Source: Myxococcales bacterium (lineage in GTDB: Bacteria; Pseudomonadota; Gammaproteobacteria; DSM-16500). From it: 34,452 nucleotides of DNA. Where the stretch lies: contig CAJCIZ010000037.1 in NCBI GenBank assembly GCA_903970525.1, positions 1 to 34,452 on the forward strand, in the 5' to 3' direction. The position numbers and the translations under genes are program-made. Positions within the stretch are counted from its first letter, which is position 1, and the number at the start of each line of letters is the position of its first letter. A model generated the notes under the pieces. That model saw only the letters and a program-made list of their open reading frames with translations, did no database searches and had not been told where the DNA came from. Shown piece by piece: positions 1 to 6,161 of the stretch.

Positions 1-1531
1 ATGAACTATTTTTTGGTATACTGTTTCTGGGGCCACCGCCTGTGATTGGATTGTAATAGCCACTATCACCCCATGGATTTTTGATGGTGACAACACCTGT
101 GCTTGGATCGTAACCGATAATTGTCAAATCATGTTCTGTTGTTTCAATTCCAATAATTTCAGGTGGTTTATCTTCATTTAGTGCTTTATTTAATTGATTG
201 GAGATTTCTTGATTGGTACGATTCGCCTTCAAACTTCTGTCTAATAGTGCACGATTTATAGTATCTCTGTTACTGGTATACAATGTTGTGATCACACCCC
301 ATTGTGCTGGTGTTAAACTTTGTAATATAGCTATTTCTGCAGGGGTTAACTTATTAAATGCTTTTAATTGATCTGATGTTAATAGTGCTTGTAATTGTGC
401 AAGCGTCATCGTGCTAAGTTGCTGTAATTCACTTGCTAATTGTTGAGTCGTTGAACCTGTTAATATATTGGATAATGCACTGTATTGCTCATCGCTAAGA
501 CTTTTTAATAAGGTAACTTGCTGTGTTGAAAAAGGTGCAAGCGATTCATTTCTGTAATCTTTCCCTGTTAACAAATGCAAAATATACGTTTGAAATCCCC
601 CATCAAAAATACCACTTTCTGGATTCTCTCTGCGCGCTCTTGCTACTGCGTCACTCATGATTGCTAACCATCTGCCGCCTGCAGACAGTTCACTGTACAT
701 CGCTTCTTTCACCGGTGTATAAATAACCAATATTGGTTTTGGATAGCCTGGGAAATTAACCCAGTATTCATCAGGATGACCTGGCACTTGCGTAATCATT
801 TCTTCTAATTTTTTAGCGCCGCCAGGATGATTTAACATACCGTTAATGGAAGACAGTGTAAAACAATCTCCAAGACCATTCTGGATGATTTGCGTGTCTT
901 TTGAGAGTCCGTTATACCATTTTCCATTTGCTCCTTGGTAGCGCCCAAATAATTTTTCACTTGCGGGCAATGCTCTCTCGTTATTGAGATTCGTGATCGC
1001 AGTTTGATAGTACCAAGAATAAATACTGCCCGTGTTTGCAGTAAATAAACTTTGCAATTCAGCCAGCGTCAGTTTGGTGCTGTTGGGGTCATTGAGTCCA
1101 TTGATATAAGTAATGATAGCACCCAAGATAGCAGCTTGTTGACCCGTGATATTTTCGTCTTCTATTAGCTTAAGTATTTCTTTATAAGTGAGTACTTTAT
1201 CACCGCATTTTTTCCCGCAATTTAACCAATGACTGAAGTAGTTATTTAGATTAGTACTAATGGTTGTCGCTGTCTCTTGGGTTAAAGGTTTAAGTTTTTC
1301 TTTTTTCTTTGCAACGTCTGTTTGGCTTTTTGCTTTGGACTGTTCTGGTGTTTTTCCATGATTTTTTGCTTCAGTCACTTTTTTTGTATCGACAGTCTTC
1401 TCTGTTGTTTCAGTTTTTTTTGCCACGGCAGGATGCGGTTTACTTGCCGCTACCGCTGCCTCAATCGTGCTAAAACCAGCTGTGAAAAAAGCGATTATTG
1501 TGAGTAAGCTGATGATTTTTTTAGTATTCAT
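1..1531 (-). CDS. Secreted calpain-like cysteine protease, 3' end beyond the window
   Basis: The reading frame opens with ATG at 1531-1529 and stays open to the left edge, giving at least 510 residues; the C-terminus is missing. A GAGGG ribosome site lies 7 nt upstream. Residues 1-29 form a Sec-type signal peptide (KK, hydrophobic core, AVAA before the likely cut), followed by a Lys/Thr-rich linker to about residue 75. The protease signature is clear: Q217-NGLGD-C223 matches the calpain QG-LGDCW block (oxyanion Gln and nucleophile Cys), H467 lies in EHDLTIIGYD, and N485 starts NPWG, the calpain Asn block. Between Cys and His is an extra stretch (about 335-410) of Leu/Gln-rich short repeats such as LTPAEIAILQSLTPAQW. 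By family knowledge (C2 peptidases) it should be a thiol endopeptidase. Export is inferred from the signal peptide, and an effector role is speculation. No calcium-binding domain is visible in the part present. Confidence 0.82.
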   Translation of the reverse strand, partial: MNTKKIISLLTIIAFFTAGFSTIEAAVAASKPHPAVAKKTETTEKTVDTKKVTEAKNHGKTPEQSKAKSQTDVAKKKEKLKPLTQETATTISTNLNNYFSHWLNCGKKCGDKVLTYKEILKLIEDENITGQQAAILGAIITYINGLNDPNSTKLTLAELQSLFTANTGSIYSWYYQTAITNLNNERALPASEKLFGRYQGANGKWYNGLSKDTQIIQNGLGDCFTLSSINGMLNHPGGAKKLEEMITQVPGHPDEYWVNFPGYPKPILVIYTPVKEAMYSELSAGGRWLAIMSDAVARARRENPESGIFDGGFQTYILHLLTGKDYRNESLAPFSTQQVTLLKSLSDEQYSALSNILTGSTTQQLASELQQLSTMTLAQLQALLTSDQLKAFNKLTPAEIAILQSLTPAQWGVITTLYTSNRDTINRALLDRSLKANRTNQEISNQLNKALNEDKPPEIIGIETTEHDLTIIGYDPSTGVVTIKNPWGDSGYYNPITGGGPRNSIPKNSS

Positions 1532-1828
1532 TGCGCTACCCTCAAGAGTAACAGTTATTTGAAGTATAGCAGGTAATTGATAAGTGGAATGACCAGCTGT
1601 TTCTTGGAATATAGTCTGACTTATCAAGTGGAATTGCTCCAATACTGCAGGAATCCCCAAAATTTTTGCGGTTTTATTTTGACTTACAAGCGCTCAATTA
1701 ATTTTTACAACTCATAATACTTTTTTGCTAGACATTGAGCTTTTCCCATTAAACTGACAGTTCAGTATCTCACGAGCATGTCCAAAATGTTGATTACTAA
1801 ATATCTAGCCTTTTTTCTTTTGGAAAAC
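1532..1828. other. Intergenic stretch without a recognisable gene
   Basis: About 300 bases separate the calpain-like gene from the HicA/HicB-like gene; both are on the minus strand. Apart from the extended -10 element next to the calpain-like gene, I see no open frame with a ribosome site, no RNA gene and no clear terminator hairpin. The stretch is AT-rich. Confidence 0.5.
1563..1571 (-). promoter_or_regulatory. Extended -10 promoter for the calpain-like gene
   Basis: On the minus strand the nine bases TGCTATACT (1571 to 1563) form an extended -10 element about 32 nt upstream of the start codon at 1531. No good -35 hexamer sits 17 nt further upstream, which is common for extended -10 promoters. 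This is pattern matching only. Confidence 0.4.
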
Positions 1829-2206
1829 TTAATCTGCACTAGAAAGCAATTCCATTACCCATGAATTTAAACTTTTCCCATGCACTTCAGCCATCATTGC
1901 AACTCGCGCATGAAGTTCTGGCGGAATGCGTAGCATGATATTACCGGAATAAGGTTTTTGCGGTGATCTTCCCGCTTTTTCAAGAAATGATTTTGCATCA
2001 CGAACCTGGTAAGACTTAGCTTCTTTTTGCGGATGTGGCCTATGAAATGTAGCCACAACTCCATTAAGCTCAAACCTTACTCTTGAGCCATTTCCTTCGA
2101 TAGTTCTCGCGCCCACTGCACTAAATAGCGATTCTAAAAGTAATCTCGAATAGTTATACAACTTCCGGGTTACATCACATTGGATTTTTTCGAAATTAAA
2201 CGACAA
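1829..2206 (-). CDS. HicA-HicB hybrid (toxin-antitoxin remnant or fusion)
   Basis: This 125-residue protein starts at a TTG (2206-2204) with a strong ribosome site (TTAAGGAG) about 6 nt upstream; no ATG is available before residue 91. Residues about 24-80 (VGARTIEGNGSRVRFELNGV, then FHRPHPQKEA, then FLEKAG) match a HicA-type mRNA interferase. Residues about 82-125 (QKPYSGNIMLRIPPELHA, then KSLNSWVMELL) match the C-terminal ribbon-helix-helix DNA-binding tail of a HicB antitoxin. The RNase-H-like N-terminal domain of HicB is absent, and the first 23 residues do not look like a HicA N-terminus. The simplest reading is an in-frame deletion that joined the end of hicA to the end of hicB. It could still act as an autoregulator; toxin activity is doubtful. 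The family calls come from remembered motifs, not a search. Confidence 0.7.
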   Translation of the reverse strand: MSFNFEKIQCDVTRKLYNYSRLLLESLFSAVGARTIEGNGSRVRFELNGVVATFHRPHPQKEAKSYQVRDAKSFLEKAGRSPQKPYSGNIMLRIPPELHARVAMMAEVHGKSLNSWVMELLSSAD

Positions 2207-2392
2207 TCGAGACTCCTTAATGGATTCTCACAGCTTTAATCCTACTTCTTGATAACCAATAAATCCAATAGGTATTCTTAAGAAAGAGAAAAGATACGTT
2301 GTCGCCAACTACTCCAGTGAAAATTAAATAGCATCATGTGGTGATGCATAAAACTCGATAGGTTATGATGTATGCGACTCTTTTAGACATGC

Positions 2393-2418
2393 ACTTGATT
2401 AATGTACATTAATCAAGT
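2393..2418. promoter_or_regulatory. Perfect 26-bp palindromic operator upstream of umuD
   Basis: A 26-bp perfect inverted repeat centred on GTAC (half-site ACTTGATTAATGT) lies 40 bp upstream of the umuD start. It covers the -35 hexamer and the whole spacer of the predicted promoter, the position expected for a repressor operator. It does not match the E. coli LexA box (CTGT-N8-ACAG), so the regulator is unknown. Confidence 0.7.
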
Positions 2419-2423
2419 ATGCT
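2395..2423 (+). promoter_or_regulatory. Sigma-70-type promoter of the umuD-dinB operon
   Basis: TTGATT (2395-2400), a 17-bp spacer and TATGCT (2418-2423) form a near-consensus promoter. Transcription would begin near 2430, leaving a leader of about 28 nt before the ATG at 2458. The promoter is embedded in the palindrome at 2393-2418. Confidence 0.65.
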
Positions 2424-2457
2424 TTTTCTTTAAATTCCTAAAAAATGAGATCTCCCA

Positions 2458-2973
2458 ATGAAACACGGCGGAAAAAGAACCGGCGCTGGACGTCCTAGAG
2501 GACAAGGACAATTTGGTGAATCTACCAAACCTATCCGTCTACCTGAAAGTATGGTCGAGCCAGTCTTAAAATTCGTAAAAAACAAAGGCTATAAGCTACC
2601 GTTATATGGGTCGAAAGTCGCAGCTGGATCACCCGCTGCGACTGATGATCATGTTGAAGCCCATCTTGATTTGAACGAATATTTGGTTCAAAACCCATTG
2701 GCAACTTTTTTAGTACGCGTCTCGGGTAAATCCATGATAGATGCCGGCATACAAGAAAATGATATTTTAATTGTAGATCGCGCGCTTCAAGCTGCGCATG
2801 GGAAAATAGTCATTGCAGCCGTCGATGGTCAACTCACTGTGAAACGACTGCATAAAGAAAATAATCAAGTCTTCTTAATGCCAGAAAATAAAAATTTTAA
2901 ACCGATTGAAATTAAAGAAGGTAATGAAATTTTCATTTGGGGCGTTGTGACTAACGTAATACATGCTATCTAA
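2458..2973 (+). CDS. umuD: UmuD-like self-cleaving LexA-family peptidase (S24)
   Basis: This 171-residue protein is of the UmuD/LexA S24 type. Residues 53-60 (KVAAGSPA) hold the expected Ala-Gly autocleavage site (A56-G57). S92 in SGKSMIDAGI and K129 in LTVKRL are the Ser/Lys dyad. It is longer than E. coli UmuD (139 residues): an N-terminal region of about 30 residues reads KRTGAGRPRGQGQFGE, and its GRP core flanked by basic residues resembles an AT-hook. After RecA-stimulated self-cleavage such proteins modulate translesion polymerases. The gene overlaps the following polymerase gene by 11 nt, so the two are co-translated. There is no helix-turn-helix as in LexA, so I favour UmuD over a repressor, although the basic N-terminus could let it bind its own AT-rich promoter (speculation). 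Confidence 0.9.
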   Translation: MKHGGKRTGAGRPRGQGQFGESTKPIRLPESMVEPVLKFVKNKGYKLPLYGSKVAAGSPAATDDHVEAHLDLNEYLVQNPLATFLVRVSGKSMIDAGIQENDILIVDRALQAAHGKIVIAAVDGQLTVKRLHKENNQVFLMPENKNFKPIEIKEGNEIFIWGVVTNVIHAI

Positions 2974-4006
2974 TCTAAACAGAAAAATAATTCACATAGA
3001 CATGGATTGTTTTTACGCGGCCGTTGAAATACGCGACAATCCTTCTTTGGCAGATAAACCAGTAGCCGTTGGCGGCACAGCAGAAGATCGCAGCGTACTT
3101 TGCACTTGCAACTATGTCGCAAGAAAATATAAAATCAGATCGGCCATGGCAACTGCATATGCTAAACGCCTTTGTCCGGATTTAATTGTTTTGCCCGTTA
3201 ATATGAATAAATACCAAGAAGTCGCGAAAATTATTCACGGCATATTTTTAGAATTTACACCCTTAGTTGAGCCACTCTCTCTAGATGAAGCCTATCTCGA
3301 TGTCACCGACTCTCCTCATTGCCAAGGCAGCGCCACCTTAATCGCAAAAGCCATACGCCAAAGAATATGGGATACCGTTCAACTCACCGCTTCAGCGGGC
3401 GTCTCTTCAAATAAACTTATCGCTAAAATTGCCAGCGGCTGGAAGAAACCCAATGGATTATTTGTGATTCGACCGGAAGAAATCGATGGCTTTATCAAAA
3501 ATTTACCTGTCAGTGAATTATTTGGTGTTGGCAAAGTCACAGCAGAAAAACTCCATGGCCTAGGTTTTAAATCTTGCGCTGATTTACAAAATGTCTCTTT
3601 GCTAGAATTACAAAATTATTTTGGCGATAAAGCAGGCATTAGATTATACGAACAATGTAGAGGCATTGATGAGAGAGCCGTCGAGCCGAATCGGGTCAGA
3701 AAATCACTGAGCGTAGAACGAACCTCCGTACAAGATATTATTGTTGAAGAAACGGGTCTGACGGTCTTACATGAATTATATGATTCATTGCTTATTAGGT
3801 TAAAGAAGCATGCAGCAGATCGTCATATCAAAAATCAATATATTAAATTTAAATCGACTGACTATAAGGTAACAACCCTCGAGCGTTCTTGTCATGAAGT
3901 GAATCTTGACCTCTATGAACAACTCTTGGCTGATATGTCTGAGAGATCCAACCTGAAGAAACTCAGATTAATGGGTATAGGGGTGCATTTTACAGACAGA
4001 CATTGA
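2963..4006 (+). CDS. dinB: DNA polymerase IV (Y family, DinB)
   Basis: This 347-residue Y-family polymerase is closer to DinB than UmuC. It begins RKIIHIDMDCFYAAVE (metal ligand D13, steric-gate position Y18) and carries EPLSLDEAYLDVTDS (D108/E109), TASAGVSSNKLIAKIAS and the helix-hairpin-helix LFGVGKVTAEKL, all near-identical to E. coli Pol IV blocks. The little-finger domain ends at GVHFTDRH. E. coli DinB has about ten more residues ending in the beta-clamp motif QLVLGL; none is seen here or in the other frames just downstream. The start overlaps umuD by 11 nt, so the operon pairs a UmuD-like protein with Pol IV instead of UmuC. It likely does error-prone bypass synthesis under the same damage control as umuD; the missing clamp tail may reduce its access to forks. 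Confidence 0.93.
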   Translation: MLSNLNRKIIHIDMDCFYAAVEIRDNPSLADKPVAVGGTAEDRSVLCTCNYVARKYKIRSAMATAYAKRLCPDLIVLPVNMNKYQEVAKIIHGIFLEFTPLVEPLSLDEAYLDVTDSPHCQGSATLIAKAIRQRIWDTVQLTASAGVSSNKLIAKIASGWKKPNGLFVIRPEEIDGFIKNLPVSELFGVGKVTAEKLHGLGFKSCADLQNVSLLELQNYFGDKAGIRLYEQCRGIDERAVEPNRVRKSLSVERTSVQDIIVEETGLTVLHELYDSLLIRLKKHAADRHIKNQYIKFKSTDYKVTTLERSCHEVNLDLYEQLLADMSERSNLKKLRLMGIGVHFTDRH

Positions 4007-4008
4007 AA

Positions 4009-4061
4009 GCTGGATTACTTCCCCCTACGCTATGCTCGGAGTCGCAATGACGAGAGTAATG
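4009..4061. repeat. Degraded REP-like interspersed palindrome
   Basis: Two bases after the dinB stop the sequence reads GCTGGATTACTT, later TACGCTATGCTCGGAG and GTCGCAATGACGAGAG. This resembles the widespread element CTGGATTGCTTCG-CTACGCTCGCAATGACG found between genes in several intracellular and other proteobacteria. The arms have decayed, so no perfect hairpin remains. Recognition is from memory of the consensus. Confidence 0.55.
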
Positions 4062-4157
4062 ACATGATTGTAGAATAACCTCTAGACTGTTCCACTGATT
4101 ATTTCATATACTATATATAACACTTTACCCTTATCCATTTATCCAAGGACTGGAAAT

Positions 4158-5267
4158 ATGAATATCTTGGGCATATCCGCCTACCATCATGATAGCGCAG
4201 CCGCCTTAATCCAAAATGGCAAAGTCATCTCTTGCGCTCAAGAAGAACGTTTTACTCACATCAAGCATGACGCCAGCTTCCCCAAAAATGCTATTCAACA
4301 TTGCTTGAATGAAGGAAAAATTTCTCTGGAAGATATTAATATTGTCGTATTTTATGATAAGCCATTATTAACATTTCATAGATTACTTGAAACGTATTTA
4401 CTATCATCCCATCGCGGCATATCTTCTTTCATCAAATCCATCTCAACTTGGATTAAAGAGAAATATTTTTTAAAGAAGATACTCAAACAAGAACTGGCGA
4501 ATATAGGGAAAAATAATTTCACTCAACAAATTTTATTTACGCAACATCATCAGTCACATGCTGCCGCTGCATTCTTCCCGTCGCCTTTTACAGATGCGGC
4601 TGTCTTATGTTTAGATGGTGTCAGCGAATGGGCAACGACATCACTTTGGGTCGGCAAAGATAATCAATTGCATCACAAATGGGAAATTAAGTTTCCTAAT
4701 TCATTAGGATTACTCTATTCAGCTTTCACCCATTTTTGTGGATTTACTGTTAATTCCGGCGAATATAAACTCATGGGTTTAGCGCCCTATGGCGAACCTA
4801 AATATGCTGACTTGATTCTTAAGCATTTAATCCATGTGAAAGACAATGGAAAATATCGATTAAATATGCGCTATTTCAAATTAAAACACGGCGTTGTCGA
4901 AACCAATAAACGTTTTGAAAAATTATTCCAAAGACCGCCTAGAGAGCCAGACTCTGAAATCACACAACAAGATATGGATATTGCACGATCGATTCAATTT
5001 GTGACGGAAGATATCGTGATGAAGTTAGCGAAAGCGATCAAGCAAGACTATCAAATTGATAACTTATGTCTGGCGGGTGGTGTTGCTTTGAACTGTATCG
5101 CTAATGGTAGTATTTGGAAAGAAAAGTTATTTAAAGGATTATGGGTACAACCTGCTGCGGGCGATGTGGGTGGCGCTTTAGGCGCGGCACTCTCTGTGTG
5201 GTTTGAACATCTAAAAAACCCGCGATTACCGCATAGTTTTGAGGACGTGAATTTCACTAAATCTTAA
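4158..5267 (+). CDS. Truncated NodU/CmcH-type carbamoyltransferase (Kae1-like half only)
   Basis: Starts MNILGISAYHHDSAAALI, the classic opening of NodU/CmcH/TobZ O-carbamoyltransferases, with an AAGGA ribosome site 8 nt upstream. Residues 129-140 (QHHQSHAAAAFF) give the metal-binding His residues, LCLDGVSEW follows, and LCLAGGVALNCIANG with QPAAGDVGGALGAAL closes the Kae1-like domain. Family members usually have 540-610 residues; this one stops at 369, just where the C-terminal YrdC-like domain should begin. That domain makes the carbamoyl-adenylate intermediate, so the product alone should not complete the reaction. The last codons lie inside a 20-bp sequence repeated at the 3' end of the ABC transporter gene near 6150, which suggests a deletion or rearrangement cut off the rest. 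Treat it as a probable pseudogene with an open N-terminal half. Confidence 0.85.
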   Translation: MNILGISAYHHDSAAALIQNGKVISCAQEERFTHIKHDASFPKNAIQHCLNEGKISLEDINIVVFYDKPLLTFHRLLETYLLSSHRGISSFIKSISTWIKEKYFLKKILKQELANIGKNNFTQQILFTQHHQSHAAAAFFPSPFTDAAVLCLDGVSEWATTSLWVGKDNQLHHKWEIKFPNSLGLLYSAFTHFCGFTVNSGEYKLMGLAPYGEPKYADLILKHLIHVKDNGKYRLNMRYFKLKHGVVETNKRFEKLFQRPPREPDSEITQQDMDIARSIQFVTEDIVMKLAKAIKQDYQIDNLCLAGGVALNCIANGSIWKEKLFKGLWVQPAAGDVGGALGAALSVWFEHLKNPRLPHSFEDVNFTKS

Positions 5268-5268
5268 G
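5249..5268. repeat. Left copy of a 20-bp direct repeat flanking the FkbM gene
   Basis: The sequence GAATTTCACTAAATCTTAAG matches 6142-6161 at 19 of 20 positions (A instead of C at position 12). This copy overlaps the end of the truncated carbamoyltransferase; the other overlaps the stop of the convergent ABC transporter. The pair brackets about 870 bp containing the methyltransferase gene. Confidence 0.75.
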
Positions 5269-5385
5269 GTAAATGTGCAGCAAGAAAACACTCTATTGAT
5301 CTTGAGATGTCTGTACGTATCTGATAATGTATGCCTACATTTTTAACACGCCGGATAAAAAAGATATATTTAAGGGTAAAGAATC

Positions 5386-6135
5386 ATGAGAAGAATAGCA
5401 AAAAAAATTGCTTGTAGGCTAAAGTCAAAATTATTATATAAAATTTGTCGTTTTTATGTGAATGCTTATAACAATAATTCAGATTGTGATATGCGCAGTA
5501 ATGGAGAAATGTTTTTAATGCAGAATTTTATCAAAGAAAATTATAAAGTCTTAGATGTGGGAGCAGGCGATGGGAAGTGGAGTCAAGCACTTTTGACTTT
5601 CCACAAAAATATTTTTTTAGACGCGTTTGAGCCAAGCAAGAAAAGGTATTCTCAAATCCTAATGAAAGAATTACCTATTCGTGCCTTTAATTTTGCTTTT
5701 GGTGATAAAAATGAAGAAGTCATGCTTCATCATGGTGTTGTTGGAGGGAGCAATAGTATTCATTTATCCAAATACGAACCGTCCAACAATTCGGCAGAAA
5801 AAATATTTGTCTTACCTATCGATGAATGGTGCTCAAAAGAAAATATTCATCATATTGACTATCTAAAAATTGATGTTGATGGACATGAATTGAGTGTCAT
5901 CAAAGGGGCTGAAGGCCTTCTGAAAAGAGGTGCTATTAATTTTATTCAGTTTGAATATGGTCCTAACTATATTGATGCGGGAATAATGTTAAAAGATATC
6001 TTTGAATTTATTCAAAGTAGAAACTTCAATTACACGCTTTTTAAAGTTTATCCTCAGCATATTGAAAAAGTAGAACGATACCACTATAAACATGAAAATT
6101 TTGATCTTTCCACCTGGCTTATTGTTAAAAGTTGA
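5386..6135 (+). CDS. FkbM-family SAM-dependent methyltransferase
   Basis: This 249-residue protein has the SAM-binding motif VLDVGAGDG (about 55-63), the second acidic strand AFEPSKKR, and the FkbM hallmark DYLKIDVDGHELSVIKGAE (157-175) followed by FIQFEYG. FkbM enzymes O-methylate sugars or polyketide hydroxyls; here a polysaccharide sugar is the likely acceptor. AAGGG lies 9 nt before the ATG. The gene is visibly more A/T-rich than its neighbours (many Lys, Asn and Ile codons ending in A/T). It lies alone on the plus strand between two 20-bp direct repeats, which points to separate acquisition. The basic N-terminus (RRIAKKIACRLKSK) may be membrane-associating. No transposase or other mobility gene accompanies it. 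Confidence 0.88.
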   Translation: MRRIAKKIACRLKSKLLYKICRFYVNAYNNNSDCDMRSNGEMFLMQNFIKENYKVLDVGAGDGKWSQALLTFHKNIFLDAFEPSKKRYSQILMKELPIRAFNFAFGDKNEEVMLHHGVVGGSNSIHLSKYEPSNNSAEKIFVLPIDEWCSKENIHHIDYLKIDVDGHELSVIKGAEGLLKRGAINFIQFEYGPNYIDAGIMLKDIFEFIQSRNFNYTLFKVYPQHIEKVERYHYKHENFDLSTWLIVKS

Positions 6136-6141
6136 GAGCGG

Positions 6142-6161
6142 GAATTTCACTACATCTTAAG
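6142..6161. repeat. Right copy of the 20-bp direct repeat
   Basis: GAATTTCACTACATCTTAAG includes the stop codon and last codons of the ABC transporter gene (read on the minus strand). It is 19/20 identical to 5249-5268. Because this copy sits in a working gene end, it is probably the original and the left copy the derived one. Confidence 0.75.

Noticed and set aside
2331-2347. Small hairpin GCATCA/TGATGC upstream of the umuD promoter
   Set aside because: A 6-bp stem with a 5-nt loop in AT-rich DNA is expected by chance, and it has no terminator-like T run.
5051-5257. 68-codon open frame on the minus strand inside the carbamoyltransferase gene
   Set aside because: It is antisense to a conserved coding block (LAGGVALNC to GGALGAAL), has no family match and no good ribosome site.
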